DNA from: an uncultured Muribaculaceae bacterium | Lineage (GTDB): Bacteria; Bacteroidota; Bacteroidia; Bacteroidales; Muribaculaceae | Direction of reading: 5' to 3' | Length of the DNA stretch: 16,202 nucleotides | Assembly (NCBI GenBank): GCA_910578365.1 | Contig: CAJTRC010000055.1 | Span: forward strand, 1 to 16,202 | Shown here: positions 1 through 8,005 of the stretch, piece by piece | Layout of the letters: every line of letters begins with the position of its first letter | How positions within the stretch are numbered: position 1 is the first letter of the stretch | Position numbers and translations under genes: made by a program | The notes under the pieces: model-generated | What the model saw: only the letters and a program-made list of their open reading frames with translations | Databases searched by the model: none | What the model was told of the DNA's origin: nothing

Positions 1-68
1 GGTAATCATGATACAGTATTTATTGTTTAGTACCTCTAAATTACTAAATATCAGTAATATTACCAAGA

Positions 69-107
69 GAATCGGCAACTTTTTTAAGCTGCCGATTCAA
101 CTTTTTT
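69..107 (+). terminator. Probable intrinsic terminator
   Basis: A perfect 9-bp inverted repeat (GAATCGGCA at 69-77, TGCCGATTC at 90-98) encloses a 12-nt T-rich loop. It is followed after AAC by six T at 102-107. This is the layout of a rho-independent terminator for + strand transcription. It would end a gene lying left of the window. The minus-strand side has no T run, so it is unlikely to be bidirectional. It also means the reading frame starting at 108 is not obviously transcribed from the left. Confidence 0.6.
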
Positions 108-269
108 ATGGTGTTCCTTATCCCGAACTCGCGTTATTACCAGATATTCGGACTCGACCACGGCATGGAGCATGTGATGCGCCTGCCGAAGAAGGACTTC
201 CCCGAACTGTACAATCCCGAAAATCTTACGGTCTATCGCCTCGGACGGGCCGAACAGAGGCGATATTAG
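108..269 (+). pseudogene. Unrecognised 53-codon reading frame, possible gene 3' remnant
   Basis: An ATG at 108 opens 53 codons ending in TAG at 267-269. The codon composition is GC-rich and balanced like the real genes here, unlike the AT-rich 107 bases before it. The product is hydrophilic, begins MVFLIPNSRYYQIFG and ends GRAEQRRY, with stretches such as LPKKDFPELYNPENL that read like a folded domain's C-terminus. There is no ribosome binding site, and a terminator hairpin sits directly upstream. The frame is open back to position 12, but that part is low-complexity AT-rich sequence. I do not recognise the family. It may be the tail of a gene whose front was lost, or a small standalone gene. 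Its stop codon abuts the stop of the opposing NfeD gene with no base between them. Confidence 0.4.
234..265. other. 9-bp inverted repeat at the convergent gene ends
   Basis: TATCGCCTC (234-242) and GAGGCGATA (257-265) are perfect reverse complements around a 14-nt loop. The repeat lies just before the stop of the + strand frame and just beyond the stop of the NfeD gene. It could act as a terminator or 3' stabiliser for the minus-strand operon. No proper T tract follows on either strand (only TTTT about 9 nt away on the minus side), so a terminator role is uncertain. Confidence 0.35.
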
Positions 270-1604
270 CTAAATCCTGATTTCCAGCGGCTCCACATAT
301 AGCTGGGCATTCTGGAAGCGGACCACGCGTACCGACTCGCCCTCGTCGATGTAGCCGTTGGCGGCCACGGCATCGTAGATGTTGCCGTTCACCACTATCT
401 TGCCGGCAGGACGCATCATGGTGGCTGTCACGGCCATGCTGCCAACAAGTTCAGCAAGACTCATGTCCACGCCCACAAAGCCGTCGGACACTTTCAGTTC
501 CGTCATAAGTTCGCTGCTGCGGCGTACCCAGCGCGGCCCGTGGCTCGAGGTGAGATACCATACAAGTCCGATGGCCATCAGCAGTCCGACAACAACTACC
601 ATGCACGATGTCAGAATCTGCGATGTGGTCACTCCGGCAATATTGTCGGTGTCGAGCAGGGCGGCGCACAAGGCAATGAATATTGACGCTATGCCGCTGA
701 CACCGCATACCCCGAAGCCCGGAATGATGAATATCTCGAGGGCAATCAGCACCACGCCGGCTATGAACAGAATCACAATCCAGCCCGGCAGGGTGCCCAG
801 TATGAGCATGGGCAGGAAGTACAGCACTGCTGCTACAAATGATACAGCTCCGGCAAAACCGAGTCCGGCTGTGTGCATCTCCATGTATATGCCGCCGAGT
901 ATCAGCATCACCAGCAGTGCGCGTACGGCGGCATTGCTCAGAAAGCCTATCAGCGCGTCGGTTACGGTGGGCTCGAATGTACGAATCTCCGCATTTTTGA
1001 ATCCAAGGGCATCAATGGCTGCCTGAAGCGATGGTTCGACCCCCTCGGCATAACCGGCTTCCACGGCCTCCTCGGCGGTGAAGGTCACCACGCTGTCGGG
1101 GCCTACCATGCGCACGGCAATCTCAGGGTCGCGGCGCCAGCTGCCGTCGGGATTCTTGCCGTGCAGTTCGGCTGTGGCGCGCAGAATCGAGCGGTTGTAG
1201 CTCTGATATTTGTCGGGCAGGGGCACACCGTCGGCACCTACCACTGTCACGGCACCCATGCTCGAGCCCGGGGCCATATACACGGTGTCGCAGGCCAGGG
1301 CAATCATGGCACCGGCCGAGGCCGCGTTATGGTCCACATAGGCCATGGTAGGCATGGGCATAGCCACCAGCGACTTGCGTATGCGGTCGGCATCGTCGAG
1401 GGCGCCGCCGAATGTGTTCAGACGCACCACCAGCAGGTCGGCGCCCAGGTCGCGGGCTTCGTCGCAGGCGCGCGATGTGTGTTGCCATGCCGAGGCGTCG
1501 ATTTCCGATTCAATGGGCAATATATAAACCAATTTGCGACCTGAAGCCGCAGTACTGAGGCCTATGCATAGAACGGCCAGCAGAAGTGTGATGATTTTAT
1601 TCAT
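270..1604 (-). CDS. NfeD-family membrane-bound ClpP-class serine protease
   Basis: The 444-residue protein has a signal peptide (about 1-20), then a ClpP/crotonase-fold protease domain (about 24-210). The putative nucleophile is Ser96 in the NAASAGA motif and the putative general base is Lys132 in PDKYQSY. This matches the Ser/Lys dyad known for archaeal and bacterial NfeD (STOPP) proteases. About five membrane helices follow (roughly 226-243, 248-270, 272-290, 298-318, 331-351), then a C-terminal OB-fold NfeDC domain (about 372-441) ending VRVVRFQNAQLYVEPLEI. This is the full-length form. Family members are linked to stomatin/flotillin partners and membrane-protein turnover. No floA or stomatin gene lies in this window. 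The start overlaps the previous gene by 8 bp and lacks a Shine-Dalgarno sequence, so coupled translation from the tamB operon is likely. The family call is firm; the cellular substrate is unknown. Confidence 0.9.
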   Translation of the reverse strand: MNKIITLLLAVLCIGLSTAASGRKLVYILPIESEIDASAWQHTSRACDEARDLGADLLVVRLNTFGGALDDADRIRKSLVAMPMPTMAYVDHNAASAGAMIALACDTVYMAPGSSMGAVTVVGADGVPLPDKYQSYNRSILRATAELHGKNPDGSWRRDPEIAVRMVGPDSVVTFTAEEAVEAGYAEGVEPSLQAAIDALGFKNAEIRTFEPTVTDALIGFLSNAAVRALLVMLILGGIYMEMHTAGLGFAGAVSFVAAVLYFLPMLILGTLPGWIVILFIAGVVLIALEIFIIPGFGVCGVSGIASIFIALCAALLDTDNIAGVTTSQILTSCMVVVVGLLMAIGLVWYLTSSHGPRWVRRSSELMTELKVSDGFVGVDMSLAELVGSMAVTATMMRPAGKIVVNGNIYDAVAANGYIDEGESVRVVRFQNAQLYVEPLEIRI

Positions 1605-2631
1605 GGTTTTTATTTTTCTTTTTTCTGAAATACGAGGGCAGCATCAGTACTCCGGATATCAGATACACATAGTAGCTGAGCAGACGCCAGAACATTGCCA
1701 GCACCAGGGCCACGCCGGCCGAGCCTATAAGGTCGCCGTAGTAGGTGGTGAAAAGCCACTCGCTTACACCGCTGCCGCCGGGAGTAGGGCTAATCATAAG
1801 CAATACCCACACCACGAACTGACGCCCGAATACGAGCAGCCCCGACGCGGCAGGCACAAAGCCCCAGAACAGGGCGTTCACTACCAGATAGCGCGAGAAC
1901 CACGACACCACGGTGGCGCCGAACACGTTGAGCCACCAACGGGCCGAACACGAGCGTATCCATGCCGAGGTTTCCACTATGTTGTGGCCGGTGCGGGCCA
2001 CGGAGGTACGCCAGCGTCGCAGTGGACGCAGGCTGAATAGTCGGTTGAGCAGCAGTTCGACTTTGTGCGGCCACAAGAGTATGCCGCAGAACAGTAGCAC
2101 GGTATATGCCACGATACCGCTGTATACCAGCCAGAAAGCTATCTGCACCGAGTCGAGAAACAGGTCGTTGCCGCCGCTGCCGAACAGAGCGTCCGACGGT
2201 AACAGCACAAACAGAAGCGGGCAGAAGACTACAAAGAATAACTCGTCGAGCAGAAGGGTGGTGAGAGTGAGAGTGGTGGCCCGCCCCACGCTCACGCCCT
2301 CGCGGTTGAGGTAAAACACAGCCAGAGCGCTGCCGCCTACCGCCGAAGGCGTTATGGCAGAGGTAAAGGCGCACATGATGTCGACCCGGAAAGCCCTGCG
2401 CCACGACAGCTGCCCGTCGGTGATGGTGCGGAAACGCCACGACAGACCGAAGTCGCGTCCGGCCATGAACACTACGGCTGCCACCAGGGCGGCTATGGCA
2501 CGCCGGTCGAAAGTCAGGCTCTGCCATACCCGGGCATTGAAGTCGTCGTGAAACAGCCATGCCACCACGGCCAGACCTATAAGGACCGGCAGAATAATCC
2601 TCAGTGTCAGATTACCCTTCGGTGCAGCCAT
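1597..2631 (-). CDS. YbhN/UPF0104-type (lysylphosphatidylglycerol synthase TM region) membrane protein
   Basis: The 344-residue polytopic protein has about eight hydrophobic helices. The motifs typical of the LPG_synthase_TM/UPF0104 family (AglD, YbhN, MprF flippase half) are visible: TPSAVGGSA (94-102) followed by FYLNREG, SPTPGGSGVSE (281-291), and FWRLLSYY near 314-321. MprF-like flippase or lipid-translocation roles are known or proposed in the family, but no catalytic aminoacyl-transferase domain is attached here. It is therefore not a lysyl-PG synthase. The C-terminus is strongly basic (RKKKNKNHE). It starts 3 bp after the ThiE-like gene and its last 8 bp overlap nfeD, which indicates one transcript. 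The likely role is moving a lipid or isoprenoid-linked substrate across the inner membrane; the substrate is not inferable from sequence. Confidence 0.85.
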   Translation of the reverse strand: MAAPKGNLTLRIILPVLIGLAVVAWLFHDDFNARVWQSLTFDRRAIAALVAAVVFMAGRDFGLSWRFRTITDGQLSWRRAFRVDIMCAFTSAITPSAVGGSALAVFYLNREGVSVGRATTLTLTTLLLDELFFVVFCPLLFVLLPSDALFGSGGNDLFLDSVQIAFWLVYSGIVAYTVLLFCGILLWPHKVELLLNRLFSLRPLRRWRTSVARTGHNIVETSAWIRSCSARWWLNVFGATVVSWFSRYLVVNALFWGFVPAASGLLVFGRQFVVWVLLMISPTPGGSGVSEWLFTTYYGDLIGSAGVALVLAMFWRLLSYYVYLISGVLMLPSYFRKKKNKNHE

Positions 2632-2634
2632 AGG

Positions 2635-3216
2635 TCAGCCAATCTGAGCCATTAATTTCTCTGTGGCAGCCACAGGGTCGTCGGCCTTGTACATCGGTGC
2701 TCCGACAGCAACACCCGAAACTCCCAGGGCGAGCAGGGCGTCGATGGCTGCGGCATATTCATCGCCTGCGGCCACAACCGGATAGGAGGGGTTGACCTGT
2801 CGCAGGTCGACCATAAACGCGGCAATGCGTTCGGCATCGAAGTCGTCGTTGAGCTGCACATAGTCAATATCGGCCTTGGCCATGGCCAGAGCAGTGCCTA
2901 CATCGGCCACAGTCACGCCGATAACGGCTTCCGGGCCGAGTTCCTCGCGCAAAGCCACAGGGTTGAGAGCCTTGTCGCTCACATGCACGCCGTGCAGGCC
3001 CAGTTTGCGGGCAATATCGGGGTGGTTGTCGATAGTTAATATCACACCGGCCTCGCGGCACAGAGGTACAATCTGTTCGCCCAGTTCGAGCATATAAGCT
3101 TCGTCGGCGTCAGGCAGGTCGATGCGTATCCAGCGGCAGCCGCCTTCCACAGCCATCTGTACCAGTTCGGCTACGCTGTATCTGTCGTTTTCGTTTCGTA
3201 TTATAATCTGTATCAT
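2635..3216 (-). CDS. ThiE-fold (thiamine phosphate synthase-like) protein, catalytic residues altered
   Basis: The 193-residue TIM-barrel protein has the ThiE/TenI pattern: TIDNHPDIARKLGLHGVHVS (61-80), EELGPEAVIGVTV (91-103), and a C-terminal phosphate-binding-like stretch GVSGVAVGAPMYKADDP (165-181), which matches ThiE's GADGVxxxxAI..AxDP. Several ThiE signatures are changed. The Asn-Asp pair reads Asp63-Asn64. The GQ-D motif after GVH reads SDKA, losing the metal-binding Asp. The GPxxPTxTK pyrophosphate loop is replaced by QLNDDFDAER. It may be a non-catalytic or repurposed paralogue rather than a thiamine synthase. The length is near normal for ThiE (about 200). No other thiamine genes are nearby. 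It lies between tamB (69 bp) and the flippase-like gene (3 bp). No promoter box of its own is evident. Confidence 0.8.
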   Translation of the reverse strand: MIQIIIRNENDRYSVAELVQMAVEGGCRWIRIDLPDADEAYMLELGEQIVPLCREAGVILTIDNHPDIARKLGLHGVHVSDKALNPVALREELGPEAVIGVTVADVGTALAMAKADIDYVQLNDDFDAERIAAFMVDLRQVNPSYPVVAAGDEYAAAIDALLALGVSGVAVGAPMYKADDPVAATEKLMAQIG

Positions 3217-3285
3217 TAGGGTTTTATTTGGTTTCGGGTGTTTTTTATGATAGTCGGATGGGTAGCTTGTATGACGCGTGCGCGG

Positions 3286-6200
3286 CTACGGAGTTGTGTG
3301 ATGAGTAACAGTCGGAATGGAATCGGTGTTCATCACGGAGTCCGGTTCGGCGCTTTTTCTCTTACGTAGGAATTTAAAGAAGTCGTCGAAGTCTTTTCGG
3401 AACATAAGGCCCACCCCCTGAGTGGTGGCAGCGGTGCGCACATAATAGTTCTGGTCGTTGTAGCGGTTGTAAGCCTTCAGTCGCCATGTGCCTTTTCGGT
3501 TGAGCAGGTATTCGATGTCGAAATCGCCAATAAACTGGTTTGTGTTCAACGATTTGTCGCGGTATCCGAAGTTGCCGTTGAACAGCAGGCGGTTGTTGAG
3601 CAGTCGGCTCGAAAGGGCCACGTCGACTTCCACGTCGCTGAAGTCGCCACGGTCGCTTCGCAGGTTGGGGGCTATGCTCCAGTGGTCGCTTAGTTTGCCC
3701 AGCATGGAGCTGAGTTGGCTCGATATGGTGCTGGAGGCCACGGCGAACACCTCACTGCCCTTGGTGGTCGACGCTACATAGTCCGGCGTGTAGAAGCGGT
3801 TGAGTGCCAGTAGATAAATAATCTGTCGGTTCATCATGTCCTCGGTGCTGACAATGGAGTGTACCTTGCGGTAAATGTCCTCGTTGAGGGTGGGGAATAG
3901 CAGGTCGAACTTTATGTCGGGCTGGCGCATGTCGCCCTTTACCATAAGCAGCGCCTGTACAGGCACATTGGTGCGGTTGAGGTCCTTGTCCTGCAGGAAC
4001 GATTCGTCGAGGTCGCTCAGGTTGGCGTTTACCTGATACACGGCATTGATATCGAGCTGGGCGTTGTAGGGGTCGCCATGGAAGGCTATCGAACTGCCAC
4101 GTCTGATGGAGAAGTCCTTGATGATTATGTCCTGGAGGGTAAAATTATAGCTGCCGTCCTCGAGTGTATATACGCCGTACATGCGCAGGTCGTTATTGAG
4201 AGAGCCGTATGTGAGGCGCAGGTTGCCGGCTCCGTTGGCCTTGATTTCGTCGCCGCCCACGGGGTCCATCACAATTGTCATGGCTGCGTCGGGAGTGATG
4301 TCGACCTGTATGTCCATATTGTAGGCCGACGATTCGTCCTGACTCTGCTGCTGTGCGAGTTCGCGTGCCAGACGGACCTCGCGTGGAATATCGTCGTTGC
4401 GATGTGGCTCTGTATCCGGGCCGTCCTTTTTACGGAAAGTTATAAAGGAGTACTCGTCGGCTATAAGCTGGTCGGAGAGAACAAAGGTAAAGTGTGAGCC
4501 CGGCGTTGTAGTCATGCTTACCTTGATGTTGACCACTCCGGGCCGGCCGCTGATGAATGCCGAGCCGTTGCCGTAGATGCGGCCATACCAGTCGGGGCTG
4601 ATGCGAGAGTCGGTGTCGTAGCTCAGAAGGTCGCGGGCGTTGGTCACGGCGAAGTCGAACACCGGTTCTTTGAAGAAAGTATGTTTGACAGTGCCGTTGA
4701 GAGTAGCAGTATGGCCTTCGATGTCGCGGACGGTAACATTTTTTATGTCGATTATGCCCGGTCGCAGGTGGATGCTGTCGCTGGCGCTGTACCAAGTATT
4801 GGTAAAGTCGATTTTCACCTGCAGCGAGTCGGCGAAAATATCGCCTTCCATGTCGATATACTTGAAAGTGCCGAATAGCCGGGCGTGGCCGGAGGCATAG
4901 CCGTCGATGCTGCTGGCGAAAGCGCTCATAAAAGGTTGCATGAAGCCAACCCGCACACGGTCGGCGTCGAAAGTGATGTCAAGCGACTCTGTGGCGGGGA
5001 AAATGTCGCCGTATATGTGGCTGTGGCGTCCGTCGGGCTGCGTCACATCGGCATCGAGGTAGAACGACTGCTTTTCGTTGTTGAACCGAGCCTGCACTTT
5101 GGCGTTGCCCAGTGTGCAGCGGTTATAGCTTATGTTCTCGACATATAGGCTGTCGGTCTGTATGATAGGAGTTTTCGACAGCAGGGCGTTGCCGGTGATA
5201 ACTCCGGAAGCGTGTCCGCCGATAAGGGCCTTGTCGATTTCGAGGGTTTCGAAAATCTCCAGCAACTCCACGTTGTCGAGGGCCACCCGCAGCGAGTCGG
5301 CCTCGGTCTTGCCTGCCACACCTTCGATAGCTATGGTCTGACGTGTGGTACTCAGCCTGAAATTGTCGACACTAACCGCTCCGGCGGCATATTTTACCTT
5401 GGCAGGGTTGATTTCCCACACTTCGTTGCCGAATGTAATGTCGCTTCGGTTAAAGTCCACGGCCACGCACAGCTGATTATCGTCGTTGCGTTCGAGCAGG
5501 GTCGAGAAGTCGATTTTGCCGTTGATTGGTATTTTGCGCTCAATCATCCAGTCGAAGTGCGAGTCCACGCGGTTGTCGCTGCCGTCGAGGGTGAACACCA
5601 GCCCGAGAGGGCCTTTTTTCGTGGGCATCTTTGTGGTGCCGTATACCAGCGAGTGAGAGTCGGCGCCGTTGAGCTGTGCCACCAGGGCCGTGCCTTCGAT
5701 TATCTTATCGCCCTGCTGCAGGTATGGTGCATCGAGATTCAGGTCGGCATAGCCTATATCCGAATCCATGGTGCCGTTTATGTTCACGGGGTATATCACT
5801 TTGAGCGGCACGTTGAAGAAGTCGGTGAGGCTGCCGGTGTTGCTCAGGGTGAAGTCGTACGAGAATCGGTTCGACGATTCCTTGTAGGCCGGCGGTTCGG
5901 TAAGTACGGGGAATACACATGCCACCATGTCGCGAATCTGCGGCACGAGAGTGCTGAATGTAATCCGGCCCAAGGCGTGGCCGTTGAGGATATCTGAAGT
6001 GAGGTTTATCTCGGCATAGTCGTGTCCGCGTTCAAGCGACAGCAGCAGATGTTCGAGTCCGGTCTGTTTGTCCGGTCCGGCGAACCGCAGGTTGTCCACG
6101 CCCAGCTGGCCTTGCAGATTGTCGATGCTGCTGCCTGAGGCCTCCAGCGAAATATTGGCCGCGAGCGAATAGCCGGGGTAATGTTCGGTGAGCCGCAGAG

Positions 6201-7803
6201 TGTTCAGGTCCAGACTGTCAATGTCGACAGTGGCAGTGAGCTGCTTATCCTCGGCTGCATAGTTGCAGTCGCCACCGAGCCGGAGCCGCACGGCAGGGTC
6301 GTCGACATTCAGCAGCGCCACCGCGTTGTCGCGGTCGACATCCACATAGGCCTCTATGCCGCTGTATTCGTAGCCGTTGAAGCCAAGGCGGTCGCACAGC
6401 AGTTCGGCGTGTCCGGTAAACTTGCGTCGGGCTATACGGCCGTTAGCCGATACTCCGGCCGAGAGCATGCCCAGCTTTTTGTTGCCGAGGAGCTGTCCAA
6501 GATTCACGTTTTCGGCATCGACATCGGCGTTGAAGTCAATGGTGGCAAACCGCCTGTCGCTGTGGTATTCGGCCCTTGCGTATACGGCGTCGGTGCCTGA
6601 GGTCAGAGAAGCGTCGACATTGGCGTTGTGGAGCGAGCCGGTGGCCCTGGCGCTGAGGCTGAAGTGTCCCAGGCGGCGCAGAATGTCGGGCACTTTGCCG
6701 CTGCGCGGAAGCAGCGGTGCGAGAACTTTGGCTATTTCGCCGCCGTTGCCGCTTATTTCAAGGTTCCTGAGGTCAAAGTCGGGCGAAATGCTGTCGCGCA
6801 GATTCGTAGCGTCGGCACTCAGCTCTATGTCGGCTACGCCGTGGCGGTCGCATAAATGCAGGCGTTCCAGACGCAACTCCGAAAGCGAAGCCTCGGCCAG
6901 CAAATTTATGTCGAGGTTCAGCGGCATACGGTCGAGAACCGGGCTGAACGCACGCAGGTCGGGCAGATACAGATTGCTGCCCCGGCAGATTTCAATGCGG
7001 GTAAGAGTGCTTTCGAGCACCTGCGGTATCTGCTCGAAACGGTCGAAATCCATGTGCAGCGGAGCAAAACTGATTTGCGACTGCGGCAGCTGTATGCGCA
7101 GGTCCGACAAGTCAATGCCGTTGCTGCGCACATCGGCGCGGGTCTTGAACCCGGTGAGTTCAAAGCCGCCGGCCTCGCGGAAGTCCAGACGGTCGATTTC
7201 AACCGTGTACTGCTCGTTGCTCAGCCTGGGTATATATGCGTTGAGGTTCAGAGCGGTCAGACTTATATGAGCCGGGTCGAAGCCGTCGCGTCTGGGCAGC
7301 GAGCGCACATCGTATCGCAGTCGGGCGTTGCGCAGAATAACCGTGTTGATTTTCAGGTCGAATCGGGTAGGGGATTTGCTTTTGTCCTTTCCCCGCAGTT
7401 TGTCGAGTATCCCTGCGATGCTCAGAGGCGAGTCGGGAGTAAGCTTGTATAGATCAATGTCGGCGCCGTCGACCAGAGCATAGTTCACCACAATTTTGCC
7501 GCTGGTAAGGAAGTGCCTCAGCTCGAAACCGGCGCTCACCTCGCTGATACCCAGAGCCCGTCTGCCATAGTCGTCGGTAGCCGACAGGCCGTACACCGAA
7601 ATGCGGTTGAACGGGTGCAGCATCACACGGTCGATATTCACATCGGTATTGAGCAGCCCCGAAAGCTCCTCCGAAGCAATGCGGCACAACTGCTGCTGGG
7701 CCCAAGGAGTCGACAATGCCACGTACAGCCCCACCGGCAGCCCCACGGCAATAAGCAACAGGGTCACCGCCATGAAGCGGAATATTTTCCAGGCACGAGT
7801 CAT
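3286..7803 (-). CDS. tamB: TamB-like translocation/assembly module protein (DUF490)
   Basis: The 1505-residue protein has an N-terminal signal anchor (about 9-30, rich in V/L/A), then a long beta-rich body characteristic of AsmA/TamB-type lipid-transfer proteins. The DUF490 C-terminal domain covers about residues 1000-1450 and includes LTYGSLNNDLRMYGVYTLED (from about residue 1196) and LLMVKGDMRQPDIKFDLLFP. The extreme C-terminus is a beta-strand-rich region typical of Bacteroidota TamB. Known role: bridging inner and outer membrane, with TamA/BamA-like partners, in outer-membrane protein or phospholipid transport. The length is within the range seen in Bacteroidota. It is the first gene of the minus-strand cluster and diverges from ilvE. 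The start ATG at 7801-7803 sits only about 10 bp from a promoter -7 box, which supports this start. No tamA partner is in the window. Confidence 0.9.
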   Translation of the reverse strand: MTRAWKIFRFMAVTLLLIAVGLPVGLYVALSTPWAQQQLCRIASEELSGLLNTDVNIDRVMLHPFNRISVYGLSATDDYGRRALGISEVSAGFELRHFLTSGKIVVNYALVDGADIDLYKLTPDSPLSIAGILDKLRGKDKSKSPTRFDLKINTVILRNARLRYDVRSLPRRDGFDPAHISLTALNLNAYIPRLSNEQYTVEIDRLDFREAGGFELTGFKTRADVRSNGIDLSDLRIQLPQSQISFAPLHMDFDRFEQIPQVLESTLTRIEICRGSNLYLPDLRAFSPVLDRMPLNLDINLLAEASLSELRLERLHLCDRHGVADIELSADATNLRDSISPDFDLRNLEISGNGGEIAKVLAPLLPRSGKVPDILRRLGHFSLSARATGSLHNANVDASLTSGTDAVYARAEYHSDRRFATIDFNADVDAENVNLGQLLGNKKLGMLSAGVSANGRIARRKFTGHAELLCDRLGFNGYEYSGIEAYVDVDRDNAVALLNVDDPAVRLRLGGDCNYAAEDKQLTATVDIDSLDLNTLRLTEHYPGYSLAANISLEASGSSIDNLQGQLGVDNLRFAGPDKQTGLEHLLLSLERGHDYAEINLTSDILNGHALGRITFSTLVPQIRDMVACVFPVLTEPPAYKESSNRFSYDFTLSNTGSLTDFFNVPLKVIYPVNINGTMDSDIGYADLNLDAPYLQQGDKIIEGTALVAQLNGADSHSLVYGTTKMPTKKGPLGLVFTLDGSDNRVDSHFDWMIERKIPINGKIDFSTLLERNDDNQLCVAVDFNRSDITFGNEVWEINPAKVKYAAGAVSVDNFRLSTTRQTIAIEGVAGKTEADSLRVALDNVELLEIFETLEIDKALIGGHASGVITGNALLSKTPIIQTDSLYVENISYNRCTLGNAKVQARFNNEKQSFYLDADVTQPDGRHSHIYGDIFPATESLDITFDADRVRVGFMQPFMSAFASSIDGYASGHARLFGTFKYIDMEGDIFADSLQVKIDFTNTWYSASDSIHLRPGIIDIKNVTVRDIEGHTATLNGTVKHTFFKEPVFDFAVTNARDLLSYDTDSRISPDWYGRIYGNGSAFISGRPGVVNIKVSMTTTPGSHFTFVLSDQLIADEYSFITFRKKDGPDTEPHRNDDIPREVRLARELAQQQSQDESSAYNMDIQVDITPDAAMTIVMDPVGGDEIKANGAGNLRLTYGSLNNDLRMYGVYTLEDGSYNFTLQDIIIKDFSIRRGSSIAFHGDPYNAQLDINAVYQVNANLSDLDESFLQDKDLNRTNVPVQALLMVKGDMRQPDIKFDLLFPTLNEDIYRKVHSIVSTEDMMNRQIIYLLALNRFYTPDYVASTTKGSEVFAVASSTISSQLSSMLGKLSDHWSIAPNLRSDRGDFSDVEVDVALSSRLLNNRLLFNGNFGYRDKSLNTNQFIGDFDIEYLLNRKGTWRLKAYNRYNDQNYYVRTAATTQGVGLMFRKDFDDFFKFLRKRKSAEPDSVMNTDSIPTVTHHTTP

Positions 7804-7813
7804 AATTGTAATG

Positions 7814-7821
7814 CAAAGTTA
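7814..7821 (-). promoter_or_regulatory. Putative -7 box of the tamB promoter
   Basis: Read on the minus strand the bases are TAACTTTG, a full match to the Bacteroidota sigma-ABfr -7 consensus TAnnTTTG, followed by C. It ends 10 bases before the tamB ATG, so the transcript would have a leader of only a few bases. I see no good TTG/TTTG -33 element at the normal spacing, so confidence is moderate. Confidence 0.45.
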
Positions 7822-7887
7822 CAGAAATTTTTTTGGTCAGAGGTCCCTTTGGCGTCAAATCTTGTGCGGCTGATAAAAAAAATGGCC

Positions 7888-7924
7888 TTTGTTGTGGTAC
7901 TTATCGAATAATTGATTATATTTG
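7888..7924 (+). promoter_or_regulatory. Putative ilvE promoter
   Basis: TATATTTG at 7917-7924 matches the Bacteroidota -7 consensus TAnnTTTG and is followed by C. Upstream, TTTGTTG (7888-7894) offers a -33 element with a 22-nt spacer from its last G. Transcription would begin near 7930, giving a leader of about 75 nt. Confidence 0.6.
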
Positions 7925-7940
7925 CAGCCGCAAGCCGCAG

Positions 7941-7960
7941 GGGCCGCGCAGGGGCGGTCC
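7941..7960 (+). other. GC-rich hairpin in the ilvE leader
   Basis: GGGCCGC (7941-7947) can pair with GCGGTCC (7954-7960), seven pairs including one G-U, around a 6-nt loop. It lies inside the predicted 5' leader between promoter and ATG. No T run follows and no branched-chain-rich leader peptide is present (the only upstream ATG, at 7968, reads three codons then stops). A classical attenuator is therefore not supported; it may be a stability or RNA-binding element. Confidence 0.3.
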
Positions 7961-8005
7961 GCCCGACATGCCATACTAACACTAATATCCAAAGTTGTCT
8001 AAGAC

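Noticed and set aside
8..280. 90-codon + strand frame crossing the left edge region
   Set aside because: It runs through the terminator hairpin and the AT-rich segment. The neighbouring frame from 108 has the more gene-like translation.
379..1544. + strand frames opposite nfeD (379-1026, 873-1544)
   Set aside because: They are antisense to a well-supported gene, and the translations are rich in His/Gly/Ala without domain character.
5212..7452. Several long + strand frames opposite tamB (for example 5212-5997, 6377-7270, 6856-7452)
   Set aside because: They are shadows of the strongly biased GC-rich codons of tamB. They lack starts with promoter or leader signals and give low-complexity Arg/Ser/Val-rich translations.
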